Assembly: GCA_021787735.1 (NCBI GenBank)
Contig: JAJYLL010000019.1
Span: forward strand, 1 to 54,878
Direction of reading: 5' to 3'
Source: Acidobacteriota bacterium
GTDB taxonomy: Bacteria; Acidobacteriota; Terriglobia; UBA7540
DNA: 54,878 nt
In this document: piece by piece, positions 1 through 7,245 of the stretch
How positions within the stretch are numbered: position 1 is the first letter of the stretch
Layout: each line of letters opens with the position of its first letter
Made by a program: the position numbers and the translations under genes
Notes under the pieces: model-generated
What the model saw: only the letters and a program-made list of their open reading frames with translations
What the model was told of the DNA's origin: nothing
Database searches by the model: none

Positions 1-4
1 AGAT

Positions 5-853
5 TCATAACAGGCCATGCCTGGCCATGAACAGCGCTGCGCAAAAGACCGCCAGACCGGCCCCGCCGATCACCATCATCGTCGAGCGCCAGCCCATCCC
101 CTGTTTCAGTTCCTCCTCGGATTTTGAAGAAATCAAGAATGTGGAGTCGTGTGTTCCCTTGGTAATCAGGTTCCTGTCGTATTCGTCCTCGGGCCGGGGA
201 TTTTCCACGCACGTTCCGAGCACGTCGTACTCATGGTCGGGTTTGATGCAGTATTCGGTAAAACGGAAGGCGTCCGTGGAGCCGTAATCGACGCCCGCGT
301 ACTCCAGCAGCTCATCTTCGGTTTTGGCATTCACCGAAAGGTCCGAGCCGTCCGAGGCGTCCGCCCCCAGAGGCCTGAACAGGTTCATCAGCGAGAAGCC
401 CATCACCGGTCCGCCGATCTGCCGCCGGCAATTGAGCGGCACGTCAAATTCGGCCTCGCGTGGCTCCACGTGAATGCGGCCCGATTCGTCCGTTAAGTAG
501 AAACGCCTGCCGTTCTGGTCCGTCCGGTGGTGCTTCCAGCCGTTTCTTCCCGCGTAGCGCTCGATCTTCACCCGGAAGGCGTAGCAGGCGGTGCCGCTGA
601 CAGGGCTTGGAAACGGCGTATCGCCGCCCGCGTGTCCGTGCACCTGGGTCAGGCCCATGGCGACGCTGCGGACGGGAATAATCGGCGTGTCGGCAACAAC
701 CAGGCTCTTGCGAAAAACGCGCAGCCCGCGGAAGAACAACACCACCCCCAGGCCAAATCCCATCACCAGCCAAACGTCAATGTTTCCGTTGGGAGGCATC
801 ATCAGAGGCGCGAAAAATCGCCTCATCGTAGCTCGAAGGAATTCAAAAGGCAA
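5..853 (-). CDS. GIDE-domain membrane protein
   Basis: This 282-residue protein probably sits in the cell membrane, with a hydrophobic segment near residues 26-42 and another near 258-275. The region between them resembles the GIDE domain (the non-RING part of MULAN/GIDE E3 ubiquitin ligases), seen in the pattern SVAMGLTQVHGHA followed by SPVSGTACYAFRVKIERY. No RING finger or zinc-binding cysteine cluster is present, so ubiquitin ligase activity is not implied. Its bacterial role is unknown. The longest frame starts at a TTG (853-851); an ATG at residue 10 is also possible and neither has a convincing ribosome binding site. The TGA stop lies five bases from the window edge. The domain call rests on recalled family patterns, not a profile search. 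Confidence 0.7.
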   Translation of the reverse strand: MPFEFLRATMRRFFAPLMMPPNGNIDVWLVMGFGLGVVLFFRGLRVFRKSLVVADTPIIPVRSVAMGLTQVHGHAGGDTPFPSPVSGTACYAFRVKIERYAGRNGWKHHRTDQNGRRFYLTDESGRIHVEPREAEFDVPLNCRRQIGGPVMGFSLMNLFRPLGADASDGSDLSVNAKTEDELLEYAGVDYGSTDAFRFTEYCIKPDHEYDVLGTCVENPRPEDEYDRNLITKGTHDSTFLISSKSEEELKQGMGWRSTMMVIGGAGLAVFCAALFMARHGLL

Positions 854-854
854 G

Positions 855-1136
855 TCAAATCAGCGTGCTCCGGAGCCTGAGAAGGGTAGTCGGATTCCTT
901 AGTTCGGTGTAGGGTTTATACCCGAATGCGCTGACCGCCATTGGCGCCCATCCCTTACATGCGGTAACGGTTGAGAAGGGGCAGGAGTATTCGCTGGCCC
1001 GGGGTAAGGCTAATCCCTTAGGGAGCTTTCTGCCGGTTACGCCCCGCTTCCTATTGTTATGGAAGCCCCGCCCGTACCCCATAGCAAACTGCCCAGGCCC
1101 TGCAACCGCGAAATCCCGTTCGTACCCACGCACCAA
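855..1136 (-). CDS. doubtful small ORF in a possible dispersed element
   Basis: This is a 93-codon open frame beginning at a GTG, with no recognisable domain, signal peptide or good ribosome binding site. Its translation is rich in Arg, Gly and Thr. It fills the 318-base space between the aminotransferase gene and the GIDE protein gene. The DNA contains a short palindrome-like stretch around TGGCGCCAATGGCG. It may be the translation of a repeated non-coding element rather than a gene. I can assign no function. Confidence 0.25.
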   Translation of the reverse strand: MVRGYERDFAVAGPGQFAMGYGRGFHNNRKRGVTGRKLPKGLALPRASEYSCPFSTVTACKGWAPMAVSAFGYKPYTELRNPTTLLRLRSTLI

Positions 1137-1171
1137 TTTGCAGCCGCCGTGAGCCCCGCAGGTGGGTCGTT

Positions 1172-2683
1172 CTAACTTCCATCGCGGATTACGCGGCAGG
1201 ATTCGATATCAAAGGTGACTTCTCCAATGGTCAGCCGGGCCTGATCGCGGAAGCCGGAGACAAACCGCACGAACCGCCAGACGTCGGCAAAGTTCGTGGC
1301 CAGCCCCAGCGAGACGCGAATGGCCCCGGCGCTTTTGTTTTCGCCGCGGCTCTGCATCAGGCGCGAGAAGCTTTGCAGGTTGACTTCGTCTCCCAATTCG
1401 TACCCGGCCTGCATATCCTGCTCGGTCAGGCCCTCGGCCATTTCGCCGGCGCCGGGATTGCAGAAGCATCCCGTGCGCAGCGAGATGCCTTCTTCGCCGG
1501 CAAGTTCTTCCACGCGCCGGTAGTCCAGCAGGTGGCCCCGCGGATCGTAGAGATTGATGGTCAGCGTTCCGCCGCGCTCCTTTGTGGTCGAGGGCCCGTA
1601 GATGCGGACCATTGCGCGTCCGCTGCTGTGCCGGAGCACAAGCAACTGCTCCAGCAGCCAACCCGTCAGGCACCGGACCCGCTCGCCGATTTTCTCGATT
1701 CCGATCGCCTGCAGGTGGCGCAGCCCGATTTCGACGGCCGGGACAGAGAGGTAATTCAGAGTGCCGTCTTCAAATCCGGCTTCGTTATGGGAGAGCACAT
1801 GGGCCTGGCCCTGGACCGAAGCAAAATCAACGGTGCCGCCCGCGAACCACGGGCGTTTGAGCCGGGGACGCGCGGCGCGCCGGATGAGCAGGGCTCCCAC
1901 GCCAGTGGGATATCCGAACATCTTATAGAACGAGACGCACACAAAATCCGGTTTGAAGGCCGCCAGGTCCAGCCGGTTGGTGGGAGCAAAGGCCGCGGCG
2001 TCCAGCAGCACCTGCCAGCCTTTGCTTTGCGCGGCAGCAACAAGGTCCAGCGGGTGCTTGACTCCTGAGAAATTGGATTGCGCCGGGTACGCAAACAGAT
2101 TGTCGCGGGCAGGGTCGGCCTGGTCCAGCAGGGATTCAAGGCGCGCCCGGTCCAGCCGCAAACTTGGGGTCACGAGCGGCGCAAAGGCGAGCGTTGCACC
2201 TTTCGCGCGCGCAAACTCGCGAATGCCGTTCACGGAGTTGTGATTGTCGAAGGTAGCCAGGTAGCGGCTGCCCGGCGCAAACGGAAACGATTCGCCGATC
2301 AGCTTCAGCGCTCCCGATGCGTTCAGCGTGAAGACCACGATGTAGTCGCGGGCGGCGTTGAAATATTCCAGCACTGAGCGGCGCGTGCGTTCAACGTGTC
2401 CCGTCATCGCCGCCGAGGCCGGATTGGCCGAGTGCGGATTTCCGAAAACCCCGCCCCGCAACAGATCGAGATGCTGCTGAAGCTGCGACTCGGCGTAGAG
2501 TGAACCGCCCGTGTAGTCCAGATAAACCTGGTTCTGCTCGTCCAGCCGGTAGTATTCGGTTGCGCGCAGCTCATCGAGCGCGGTGGTTTGCAGGTAGGCC
2601 GGATACCGCGCCACAAAGTCGGCGTACGCTTCGTTCATGCCGTCATCCTGCCGCTGCTCCGAATTGTTTTTGGTGGAACCCAT
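1172..2683 (-). CDS. class V aminotransferase, cysteine desulfurase/MOCOS-like
   Basis: This is a PLP-dependent fold-type I enzyme of 503 residues, longer than ordinary cysteine desulfurases (about 400). An early VYLDYTGGSLYAESQ segment and the FGNPHSANP motif are typical of the group that includes the N-terminal domain of molybdenum-cofactor sulfurase. The likely PLP lysine is in SFYKMFGYPTGVG, and the aspartate partner is in VLLDAAAFAP. A candidate persulfide or active-site cysteine lies in RTGCFCNPGAGE. The probable chemistry is sulfur abstraction from cysteine or a related lyase/aminotransferase reaction in the cytoplasm; the substrate cannot be read from the sequence. The gene starts at ATG 2683 and stands alone on the minus strand, with no NifU/IscU partner nearby. 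Confidence 0.85.
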   Translation of the reverse strand: MGSTKNNSEQRQDDGMNEAYADFVARYPAYLQTTALDELRATEYYRLDEQNQVYLDYTGGSLYAESQLQQHLDLLRGGVFGNPHSANPASAAMTGHVERTRRSVLEYFNAARDYIVVFTLNASGALKLIGESFPFAPGSRYLATFDNHNSVNGIREFARAKGATLAFAPLVTPSLRLDRARLESLLDQADPARDNLFAYPAQSNFSGVKHPLDLVAAAQSKGWQVLLDAAAFAPTNRLDLAAFKPDFVCVSFYKMFGYPTGVGALLIRRAARPRLKRPWFAGGTVDFASVQGQAHVLSHNEAGFEDGTLNYLSVPAVEIGLRHLQAIGIEKIGERVRCLTGWLLEQLLVLRHSSGRAMVRIYGPSTTKERGGTLTINLYDPRGHLLDYRRVEELAGEEGISLRTGCFCNPGAGEMAEGLTEQDMQAGYELGDEVNLQSFSRLMQSRGENKSAGAIRVSLGLATNFADVWRFVRFVSGFRDQARLTIGEVTFDIESCRVIRDGS

Positions 2684-2811
2684 TCTGATGTCGCCCGCCT
2701 GGGTGGCTCACGCCCGCCGATTTGACAGGGCGCGCGCTTCCAGGCTGTAGCATATCACCTGGCGGGCGGAGGCATCCATCGAAGGCCCGCCAGCAAAAAT
2801 CAAGCCATCTA

Positions 2812-2912
2812 CCTTGGGGAGAGGGTGGGCGCGCGAGCGGCCAGCAAGCATTACCAGCCCTCGCCCTTGGGGAGAGGGTGGTCGCGCAAGGCGACCGGGT
2901 GAGGGGTGTTTA
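2812..2912. repeat. dispersed palindromic repeat, two partial units
   Basis: The 17-base string CCTTGGGGAGAGGGTGG occurs twice, at 2812-2828 and 2865-2881. The second copy continues into a hairpin (GGTCGC at 2880-2885, loop GCAAG, GCGACC at 2891-2896) and then GGGTGAGGGG, which can pair back with CCCTCGCCC upstream. This nested layout is that of a REP-like dispersed element in the 407-base space between two genes. The rest of that space holds only the terminator listed separately. Confidence 0.6.
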
Positions 2913-2973
2913 GGATGTCGAGCGATTGAAATACCCGAGGAATTTTGCAGTGGAATCTGGCCTCGCCCCCCCC

Positions 2974-3000
2974 AAAAAAAATGGCGCTCAAGGAGCGCCA
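2974..3000 (-). terminator. intrinsic terminator of the secreted-protein gene
   Basis: Read on the minus strand, a perfect 7-bp stem (TGGCGCT / AGCGCCA, loop CCTTG) is followed directly by eight T residues. It lies about 90 bases past the stop of the gene ending at 3091. It has the classic form of a rho-independent terminator. Confidence 0.85.
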
Positions 3001-3090
3001 CGAATCAGGAAAAGCCCTGCAATATCCAAGTTTCAGAGGGAAAACCGGCGGCGTTGAGACCGCCGGGTGAAAAGGTCTGCGCCCGTCGAA

Positions 3091-3771
3091 TCAGCGTCGG
3101 AAATTGCCGTTAAAGTCTCTGCCGTTCAACTGGCCATTCAGGCTGATGTACTCGACTCTCTTATCGTTTGGGGACAGCCGAACCGTTGCTGTGCCGTTGG
3201 CGCTCCCGAGGTTTGAGTTGTTGATTTCCATGGTAAATTCGCGGTTAGCGTTCTGCTGAACGATTGGGCCATAGAAGCTGACTTTGAAATCGTCTCTGCC
3301 GAGAGTAACGATGGCTTGCGGTCCTCGGGTGTCAACCCAACTATGTCCGATGTGGCCTGATTTGTGAGGGCCATGAAAGTCGCCCCGCCCGGAACTGTCT
3401 ACCTTGACGCGCGGAGCGTTCACAACGGTTTGGTTGTATCCCATGTACTGCTGGCCTGATGCGCCTCCGTAACCCGGACGGTCCTCGACGGGCCCGGTGT
3501 ATTCGCCGGACTGGGATTGCACCAGTTCGCCGGTTGCAGTGTTGAACTCGCAGTAGCCATAGCCTTCGCCTGCACGCTGGGACCGCCAGTTCACGATGCG
3601 ATTATCATTCGGGGTGAACGGCCCAAGTTGCGCGCTGACATCCAGCGTTGACACGTCCAACTGATTCGCCACGGTTTCCTTGCATTCCTGGACGTAACCA
3701 TATTGTGCCATTGCCAGGCCCGGTAACAGAATCGCCGAACTTAACATCAATGCAAATGAGATGGACTTCAT
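3091..3771 (-). CDS. secreted protein of unknown function
   Basis: This 226-residue protein begins with a clear Sec signal peptide (MKSISFALMLSSAILLPGLAMA, cleavage probably after AMA). The mature part has two cysteines (about residues 30 and 74) and is rich in Asn, Gly and Tyr, suggesting a beta-rich extracytoplasmic domain. I do not recognise the family. The start at ATG 3771 is supported by GGAGGG seven bases upstream. The gene ends before a strong terminator and is probably transcribed alone. Confidence 0.7.
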   Translation of the reverse strand: MKSISFALMLSSAILLPGLAMAQYGYVQECKETVANQLDVSTLDVSAQLGPFTPNDNRIVNWRSQRAGEGYGYCEFNTATGELVQSQSGEYTGPVEDRPGYGGASGQQYMGYNQTVVNAPRVKVDSSGRGDFHGPHKSGHIGHSWVDTRGPQAIVTLGRDDFKVSFYGPIVQQNANREFTMEINNSNLGSANGTATVRLSPNDKRVEYISLNGQLNGRDFNGNFRR

Positions 3772-3830
3772 TGGGCGCCCTCCATAGGCGTAAAAGTTCC
3801 CCCTGACATGGAATACTGGAAAAACAGGCA

Positions 3831-3859
3831 GCCACGGTCAATAAGTGTATGACCGTGGC
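3831..3859 (-). terminator. probable terminator hairpin
   Basis: A perfect 10-bp inverted repeat (GCCACGGTCA at 3831-3840 and TGACCGTGGC at 3850-3859, nine-base loop) lies about 55 bases past the stop of the small zinc-binding protein gene. On the minus strand a run of five T residues follows six bases after the stem, a little far for an ideal intrinsic terminator. Confidence 0.55.
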
Positions 3860-3913
3860 CTTGTTATCTTGGAAGCCCCAGTGACGGTGGATCGCCGTCG
3901 GTCGGCTTTTGTC

Positions 3914-4156
3914 TTATCTCATCTCTGCCAGTGGCGCGGTTCCCTGGTCAACGGGTTCCACTGGAACCGGTACTTCGAGCAGTAATGAAGCATCCATTCG
4001 CCTCTCATGGCGGTGGACTTCCTCAATCACGCATCTCGGACAACCAAAGTACGGGCGGATCCTCGTGCCGTGCCGCGGGCATATTTCCTGGAACGGGGTC
4101 GTTTGTTCACCATTCTGATTGTTCTCTGTTGTCTCGGCTGTCTCTATTGTTTCCAT
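3914..4156 (-). CDS. small CxxH/CxxC zinc-binding protein
   Basis: The likely product is about 80 residues, starting at METIETAETTE. It contains CPRHG followed about eleven residues later by CPRC, a CxxH...CxxC arrangement fitting a small zinc ribbon. The N-terminus is acidic and threonine-rich. A longer frame opens at 4234, but the ATG at 4156 is preceded by a G-rich GGGGGG stretch at ribosome-binding distance, so I prefer it. The family and function are not recognised. A hairpin just downstream supports a real transcription unit. Confidence 0.5.
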   Translation of the reverse strand: METIETAETTENNQNGEQTTPFQEICPRHGTRIRPYFGCPRCVIEEVHRHERRMDASLLLEVPVPVEPVDQGTAPLAEMR

Positions 4157-4234
4157 CGTCGCCCCCCTCAGAGCGAAATTCAGCATTGAGCCTAATGCGG
4201 TCAAGCCATTTCGACAATGGATCGTTGGTACCAT

Positions 4235-4550
4235 CTGACTAATACCCAGGTGCTATAAAAACGGCGCGAGCCTTTAGCGGCCCTAAGTATTGTTGATTGA
4301 GCGACTTAAAGAATTGGCGATTGAATGAATTGCGGTTTGGTGATTGGAAGAACCGGACCGGTAGCGCAAACCTCCGGTTGGGAGGTCCGCGGATTTTCCA
4401 TGTTGTCGACCGGACTTGGTCCCTGTCCGGCCGCGGCCTGCTTCCTACTTCCTCCCCCATCTCAGTTGGCAGCCAGGGACAATCCTGCTTGTCCGTTGGC
4501 TTTTCTTAAGAAGGGCCCACAGTCAGCAAAACACTGACTGTGGCTACCTG
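4235..4550. other. intergenic stretch without a gene
   Basis: No convincing coding frame is present. The sequence has ATTG-rich near-repeats (4288-4350) and several short GC palindromes (ACCTCC/GGAGGT near 4370-4387 and CCGCGG pairs near 4390-4435). It includes the terminator hairpin at 4517-4543. It presumably carries the promoter of the small zinc-binding protein gene, but I cannot point to one. Confidence 0.4.
4517..4543 (-). terminator. probable terminator of the zinc-ribbon/pilin-like gene
   Basis: A perfect 10-bp stem (CCACAGTCAG / CTGACTGTGG) with a seven-base loop begins eight bases beyond the stop codon at 4551. On the minus strand it is followed by GCCCTTCTT, only a weak U-tract, so termination may be partial or rho-assisted. 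Confidence 0.6.
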
Positions 4551-5363
4551 CTAATTACTGGGAAGGCTCGACGAGTCGAGCGGCATGCTTTCCGAGTTTG
4601 CCTCATTTCCTAGCTGTTCCCGAATAACTCCCGACTCGTCAGTGAAATAGTGCCACGTCTCGTCGGGCGACAACGGGTCGGCGTGCACTGTGTACGTGTC
4701 AATCCTGCCGTGCTTCTTGGGACCGGAAGAATAAGTAAAGCGATATGCGATCTTTGTGCCTGACGACAGCACACTATCAATAAGACCTGCCGCTTGTGCG
4801 TTCTCCCACTTGATGGCACCCTCGGCATTGGGGCTGCGGTCGCCGAGTTCCGGCGGCCCCAGGTCTGCGAGGGAAGGGCTATAGCCGTTATCGTAGGTGG
4901 ATGCATATGTCACTTCCGCTGTGTTGATTGTTCTCAATGATCCGACAACGGCCTCCCTGTTTTCCGCCCGAATGGTGGACGGCAAGTTCGGGAGGGCAAC
5001 AAGCCAGAGGCCATAGGCGACCCAGCCTCCCAAACCGAGATACCCGAGAAAAAGTCCGAAGCTTGCCATGCCGTCACCGAGTAATCGGTCGCCGCTTCGA
5101 CGAATTGAAGCCTTTGCCATGTGGCCGAAGATGATAGCGATCAGGCCTACTACAGGGAGAAAGGAAAACAACCCGAGTATGAGGCTGGCGGTAGCCTCCC
5201 CGCTTCTCTTTAGCGGCGCTTCGCCGGAGGGGTCAGGACCCGCAGCATCAGCCTGTCGCGCAGGGCCCGTCGAGATGACAGTCTCCCCTGAGAGAGAACT
5301 TCCGCACTGCCGACAGAAAGCATCGTCATCGCCGGCCCCTCGGCCGCATTTTGGGCAGAACAT
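4551..5363 (-). CDS. zinc-ribbon, DUF4190-like, pilin-like membrane protein
   Basis: This 270-residue protein has three parts. Residues 3-20 form a zinc ribbon (CPKCG...CRQCG). Residues about 58-125 hold two hydrophobic segments of the DUF4190 type (SLILGLFSFLPVVGLIAIIFGH and FGLFLGYLGLGGW). The C-terminal part resembles the globular head of pilin-like proteins (AVVGSLRTINTAEVTYASTY, SPSLADLG). It is probably membrane-anchored with the C-terminal domain outside; its role is unknown. The start at ATG 5363 is firm because AGGAGGT lies at ideal distance. A plausible sigma-70 promoter lies upstream and a hairpin downstream, so it is likely monocistronic. Confidence 0.75.
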   Translation of the reverse strand: MFCPKCGRGAGDDDAFCRQCGSSLSGETVISTGPARQADAAGPDPSGEAPLKRSGEATASLILGLFSFLPVVGLIAIIFGHMAKASIRRSGDRLLGDGMASFGLFLGYLGLGGWVAYGLWLVALPNLPSTIRAENREAVVGSLRTINTAEVTYASTYDNGYSPSLADLGPPELGDRSPNAEGAIKWENAQAAGLIDSVLSSGTKIAYRFTYSSGPKKHGRIDTYTVHADPLSPDETWHYFTDESGVIREQLGNEANSESMPLDSSSLPSN

Positions 5364-5455
5364 CTTTCGAGACCTCCTTCAGCCCGTCCTTTCGGGGCTA
5401 GCTCACCCTTACTGACCTGTGCGGTCTCCTACAATTAATGATTAGAGCTGACGCC

Positions 5456-5485
5456 TATATACACCCTCGCGCAGGGCGAATGCAA
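5456..5485 (-). promoter_or_regulatory. sigma-70-like promoter for the zinc-ribbon protein gene
   Basis: On the minus strand TTGCAT (5485-5480) and TATATA (5461-5456) are separated by 18 bases, about 93 bases upstream of the ATG at 5363. A short AGCCC/GGGCT hairpin lies just before the ribosome binding site in the leader. Confidence 0.5.
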
Positions 5486-5628
5486 GTGGGCAATAATTAT
5501 AATTTGTGAATTATGAAGGGCGGAAACGTGGACTGCGGTTCTGGGTGAAGAGTTATGGGTGCTGAGTGGGGGAAGGCGAGCTTGCGGTGGCCGGAATTGG
5601 GATATGGAACTTCAAATGCAAATACCGT

Positions 5629-5771
5629 GGTCCTTCGCTTCGCTCAGGATGACAAACGAGAGAGCTCGGGATGGTGAATGAACGGGCTCAGGATGACGAA
5701 CCAACGAGTACGAGATGACCAATGAAGGGCCACCACGTCGCGCACGTCATTCTGAACGCAGTGAAGAACCC
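5629..5771. repeat. inverted-repeat element with a 22-bp tandem repeat core
   Basis: Two copies of a dispersed motif face away from each other: GGTCCTTCGCTTCGCTCAGG with ATGAC near 5629-5653, and GTCATTCTGAACGCAGTG with AAGAACC near 5746-5771. They match at about 19 of 25 positions when one is reverse-complemented. Between them sit four degenerate 22-bp units starting at 5643, 5665, 5687 and 5709, each built on CTCAGGATGAC or a variant. The right-hand copy also encodes the last residues of the adjacent GIY-YIG protein. Confidence 0.7.
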
Positions 5772-6070
5772 CCGCATTTCGCTTTGCCAAACCAGCCTTC
5801 GCTCAGGTCTTTCCAAGCGGGTTTGAAGGAGATGATCCATGCCACTTTTTTTGCGCGGAGCCATCCTTTGATTTGCTTTTCCCGGCGGATCGCGTCGCGG
5901 GGGTTGCTGAAGGCCTCGCTGTACACCAGGCGGTTGATGTTGTACTTGCTGGTGAATCCGGGCGCCAGCTTGTGCTTGTGCTCGAAAACCCGGCGCTCCA
6001 GATCGTTCGTTATTCCGGTGTAGAGGGTGCGGTACTTGCCGGCCATGATGTAGACGTAGAAGGTTCGCAT
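5747..6070 (-). CDS. GIY-YIG superfamily nuclease
   Basis: This 107-residue single-domain protein matches the small GIY-YIG nucleases of the YhbQ/UPF0213 type: YVYIMAGKYRTLYTGITND at residues 5-23, then the catalytic-helix pattern LERRVFEHK, and a later REKQIKGWLRAKK. Members cleave DNA with one metal ion, and stand-alone forms have no settled cellular role. The C-terminus (GSSLRSE) is encoded by a dispersed repeat, so the repeat and gene are physically fused. The gene lies just past the point where a membrane-protein gene is truncated, suggesting that nuclease and repeats arrived as a unit. Start ATG 6070. Confidence 0.85.
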   Translation of the reverse strand: MRTFYVYIMAGKYRTLYTGITNDLERRVFEHKHKLAPGFTSKYNINRLVYSEAFSNPRDAIRREKQIKGWLRAKKVAWIISFKPAWKDLSEGWFGKAKCGGSSLRSE

Positions 6071-6178
6071 GGGCGTCCATTATAGAGGGCGTCATTTTGG
6101 GCCGTCGAAGAAAGTCCGCAAAAATAATGCCGCGGCCCTTCGTGGAGTTTACCCGGAGCCCATTCACTTTGTTCAGGG

Positions 6179-6203
6179 CCGTTCGCAAGTGCAGGGCGAA
6201 CGG
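6179..6203. repeat. hairpin at the pseudogene breakpoint
   Basis: A perfect 8-bp inverted repeat (CCGTTCGC, nine-base loop, GCGAACGG) ends within two bases of the place where recognisable membrane-protein coding sequence stops. It may mark the end of an inserted repeat/GIY-YIG unit. Confidence 0.5.
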
Positions 6204-6204
6204 G

Positions 6205-6465
6205 CCCGCCCAGCGCCGCTCCGAAATAGCCCATGCGCCGGTGCCACTGAACGTTGCGCGTGCGTACCAGCCCCGTTTGCAGGATGAAAAATAAGACCCA
6301 CACCGAAAAAAACGCCGCGTGAATGTAGACAATAAACGGCGGCGAAACCGCCGGATGGAAAAGCCTGGCCGCTACCGTGAAACTGAAGCTGTAGACCACT
6401 TCACCAGCAATCAAAAGAGACATCAGGAAATAGAAGTATCTCCCAAGCAGGCTGCGCGTCTGCAT
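6205..6465 (-). pseudogene. truncated multi-pass membrane protein gene
   Basis: From ATG 6465, with GGAGG nine bases upstream, about 87 residues look like a genuine membrane protein. Hydrophobic segments lie at residues about 11-35 (RYFYFLMSLLIAGEVVYSF) and 43-65 (FIVYIHAAFFSVWVLFFIL), followed by the charged turn QWHRRMGYFGAALGG. After that the frame reads on for 65 codons into low-complexity and repeat DNA, through the GIY-YIG start region. Relatives as I recall them have further membrane helices after the WHRR motif, so the C-terminal half is missing. The abrupt end coincides with a hairpin at 6179-6203. Confidence 0.6.
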
Positions 6466-7245
6466 GCCGTGCCGCCTCCAGAAATAGATTGTCCCTTGGA
6501 TGGTCCCTGCTCCCGTTCTTCCGGGCGCACTGTCGCCGACGACCACTGAACGCGGAACACAAAATACAGCAGAAATGCAGAATTGTGAATCGCGAAGAAG
6601 ACAGTAAGCGGTGGCTGGTGACGAGTGACAGATGATGGGTGATGAGTGATGCGCGTTCTCAGAGAAATGAATGCAGCGAGAAGGCGGAAGGCAGAAGGCT
6701 GTAGGCAGCAACCGAAACCCTGAACTCAGAATTCAGCACCGCTCGTGCGCCATTTGCAATTCATAATTGATAGCCCTCCCAGCAGGGTTCGCAGGCGGCA
6801 ATGCGCCGTTGGCGATCCCTGTTAGCCTTGAGGACTAGGCTACATGCCTCGTATCTGGATCGAAATGGGACGTATGGGATTTTCGCTCCTCAAATTTCAA
6901 GATTTTCAAGTTATTGAAAATGGGTACCTTAGAAGAGTTTCGCGCCCTGTAAATCAGAGATTTTGGAAAACAAGTTTCATTTGTGAGCACTGCGTAAGAG
7001 TTACACCGCGACTTGCTGTTGTTCCTGAATTGCAACTGGCAACGCGGCTTTGGCTGCCAACCTCACCACGATGCGGGAAGGTGATGAGAATTGGCCTGAT
7101 TTGTGATATGGTTGTGCCGCTTCAGGCAGAGCGAGTTTCCCACTGGTTCAATCGCGCGTAGCCCCGCGACTTGCACTGCCGCAAGCAGATCTTCAGGCAG
7201 CCCCATACCGCACCTTCATATTCGAGCCGCCTGTCGGAGGACTCT
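6466..7245. other. long intergenic region with degenerate repeats
   Basis: There is no supported gene in this 780-base stretch. From about 6590 to 6745 it is made of repetitive words (GTGACGAGTGACAGATGATG, GGCGGAAGGCAGAAGGC, CTGAACTCAGAATTCAGC) of the low-complexity kind found between genes in repeat-rich bacterial genomes. The part from 6840 to 7100 is more AT-rich and could hold the promoter of the oxidoreductase operon, but no clear -35/-10 pair stands out. Confidence 0.5.

Noticed and set aside
4239-4460. A 73-codon minus-strand frame
   Set aside because: Its translation is made of repeated Asn/Phe words arising from ATTG-rich low-complexity DNA, with no ribosome binding site.
5643-5730. 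The 22-bp repeats as a CRISPR array
   Set aside because: The units abut directly with no unique spacers, are degenerate, and no cas gene is near.
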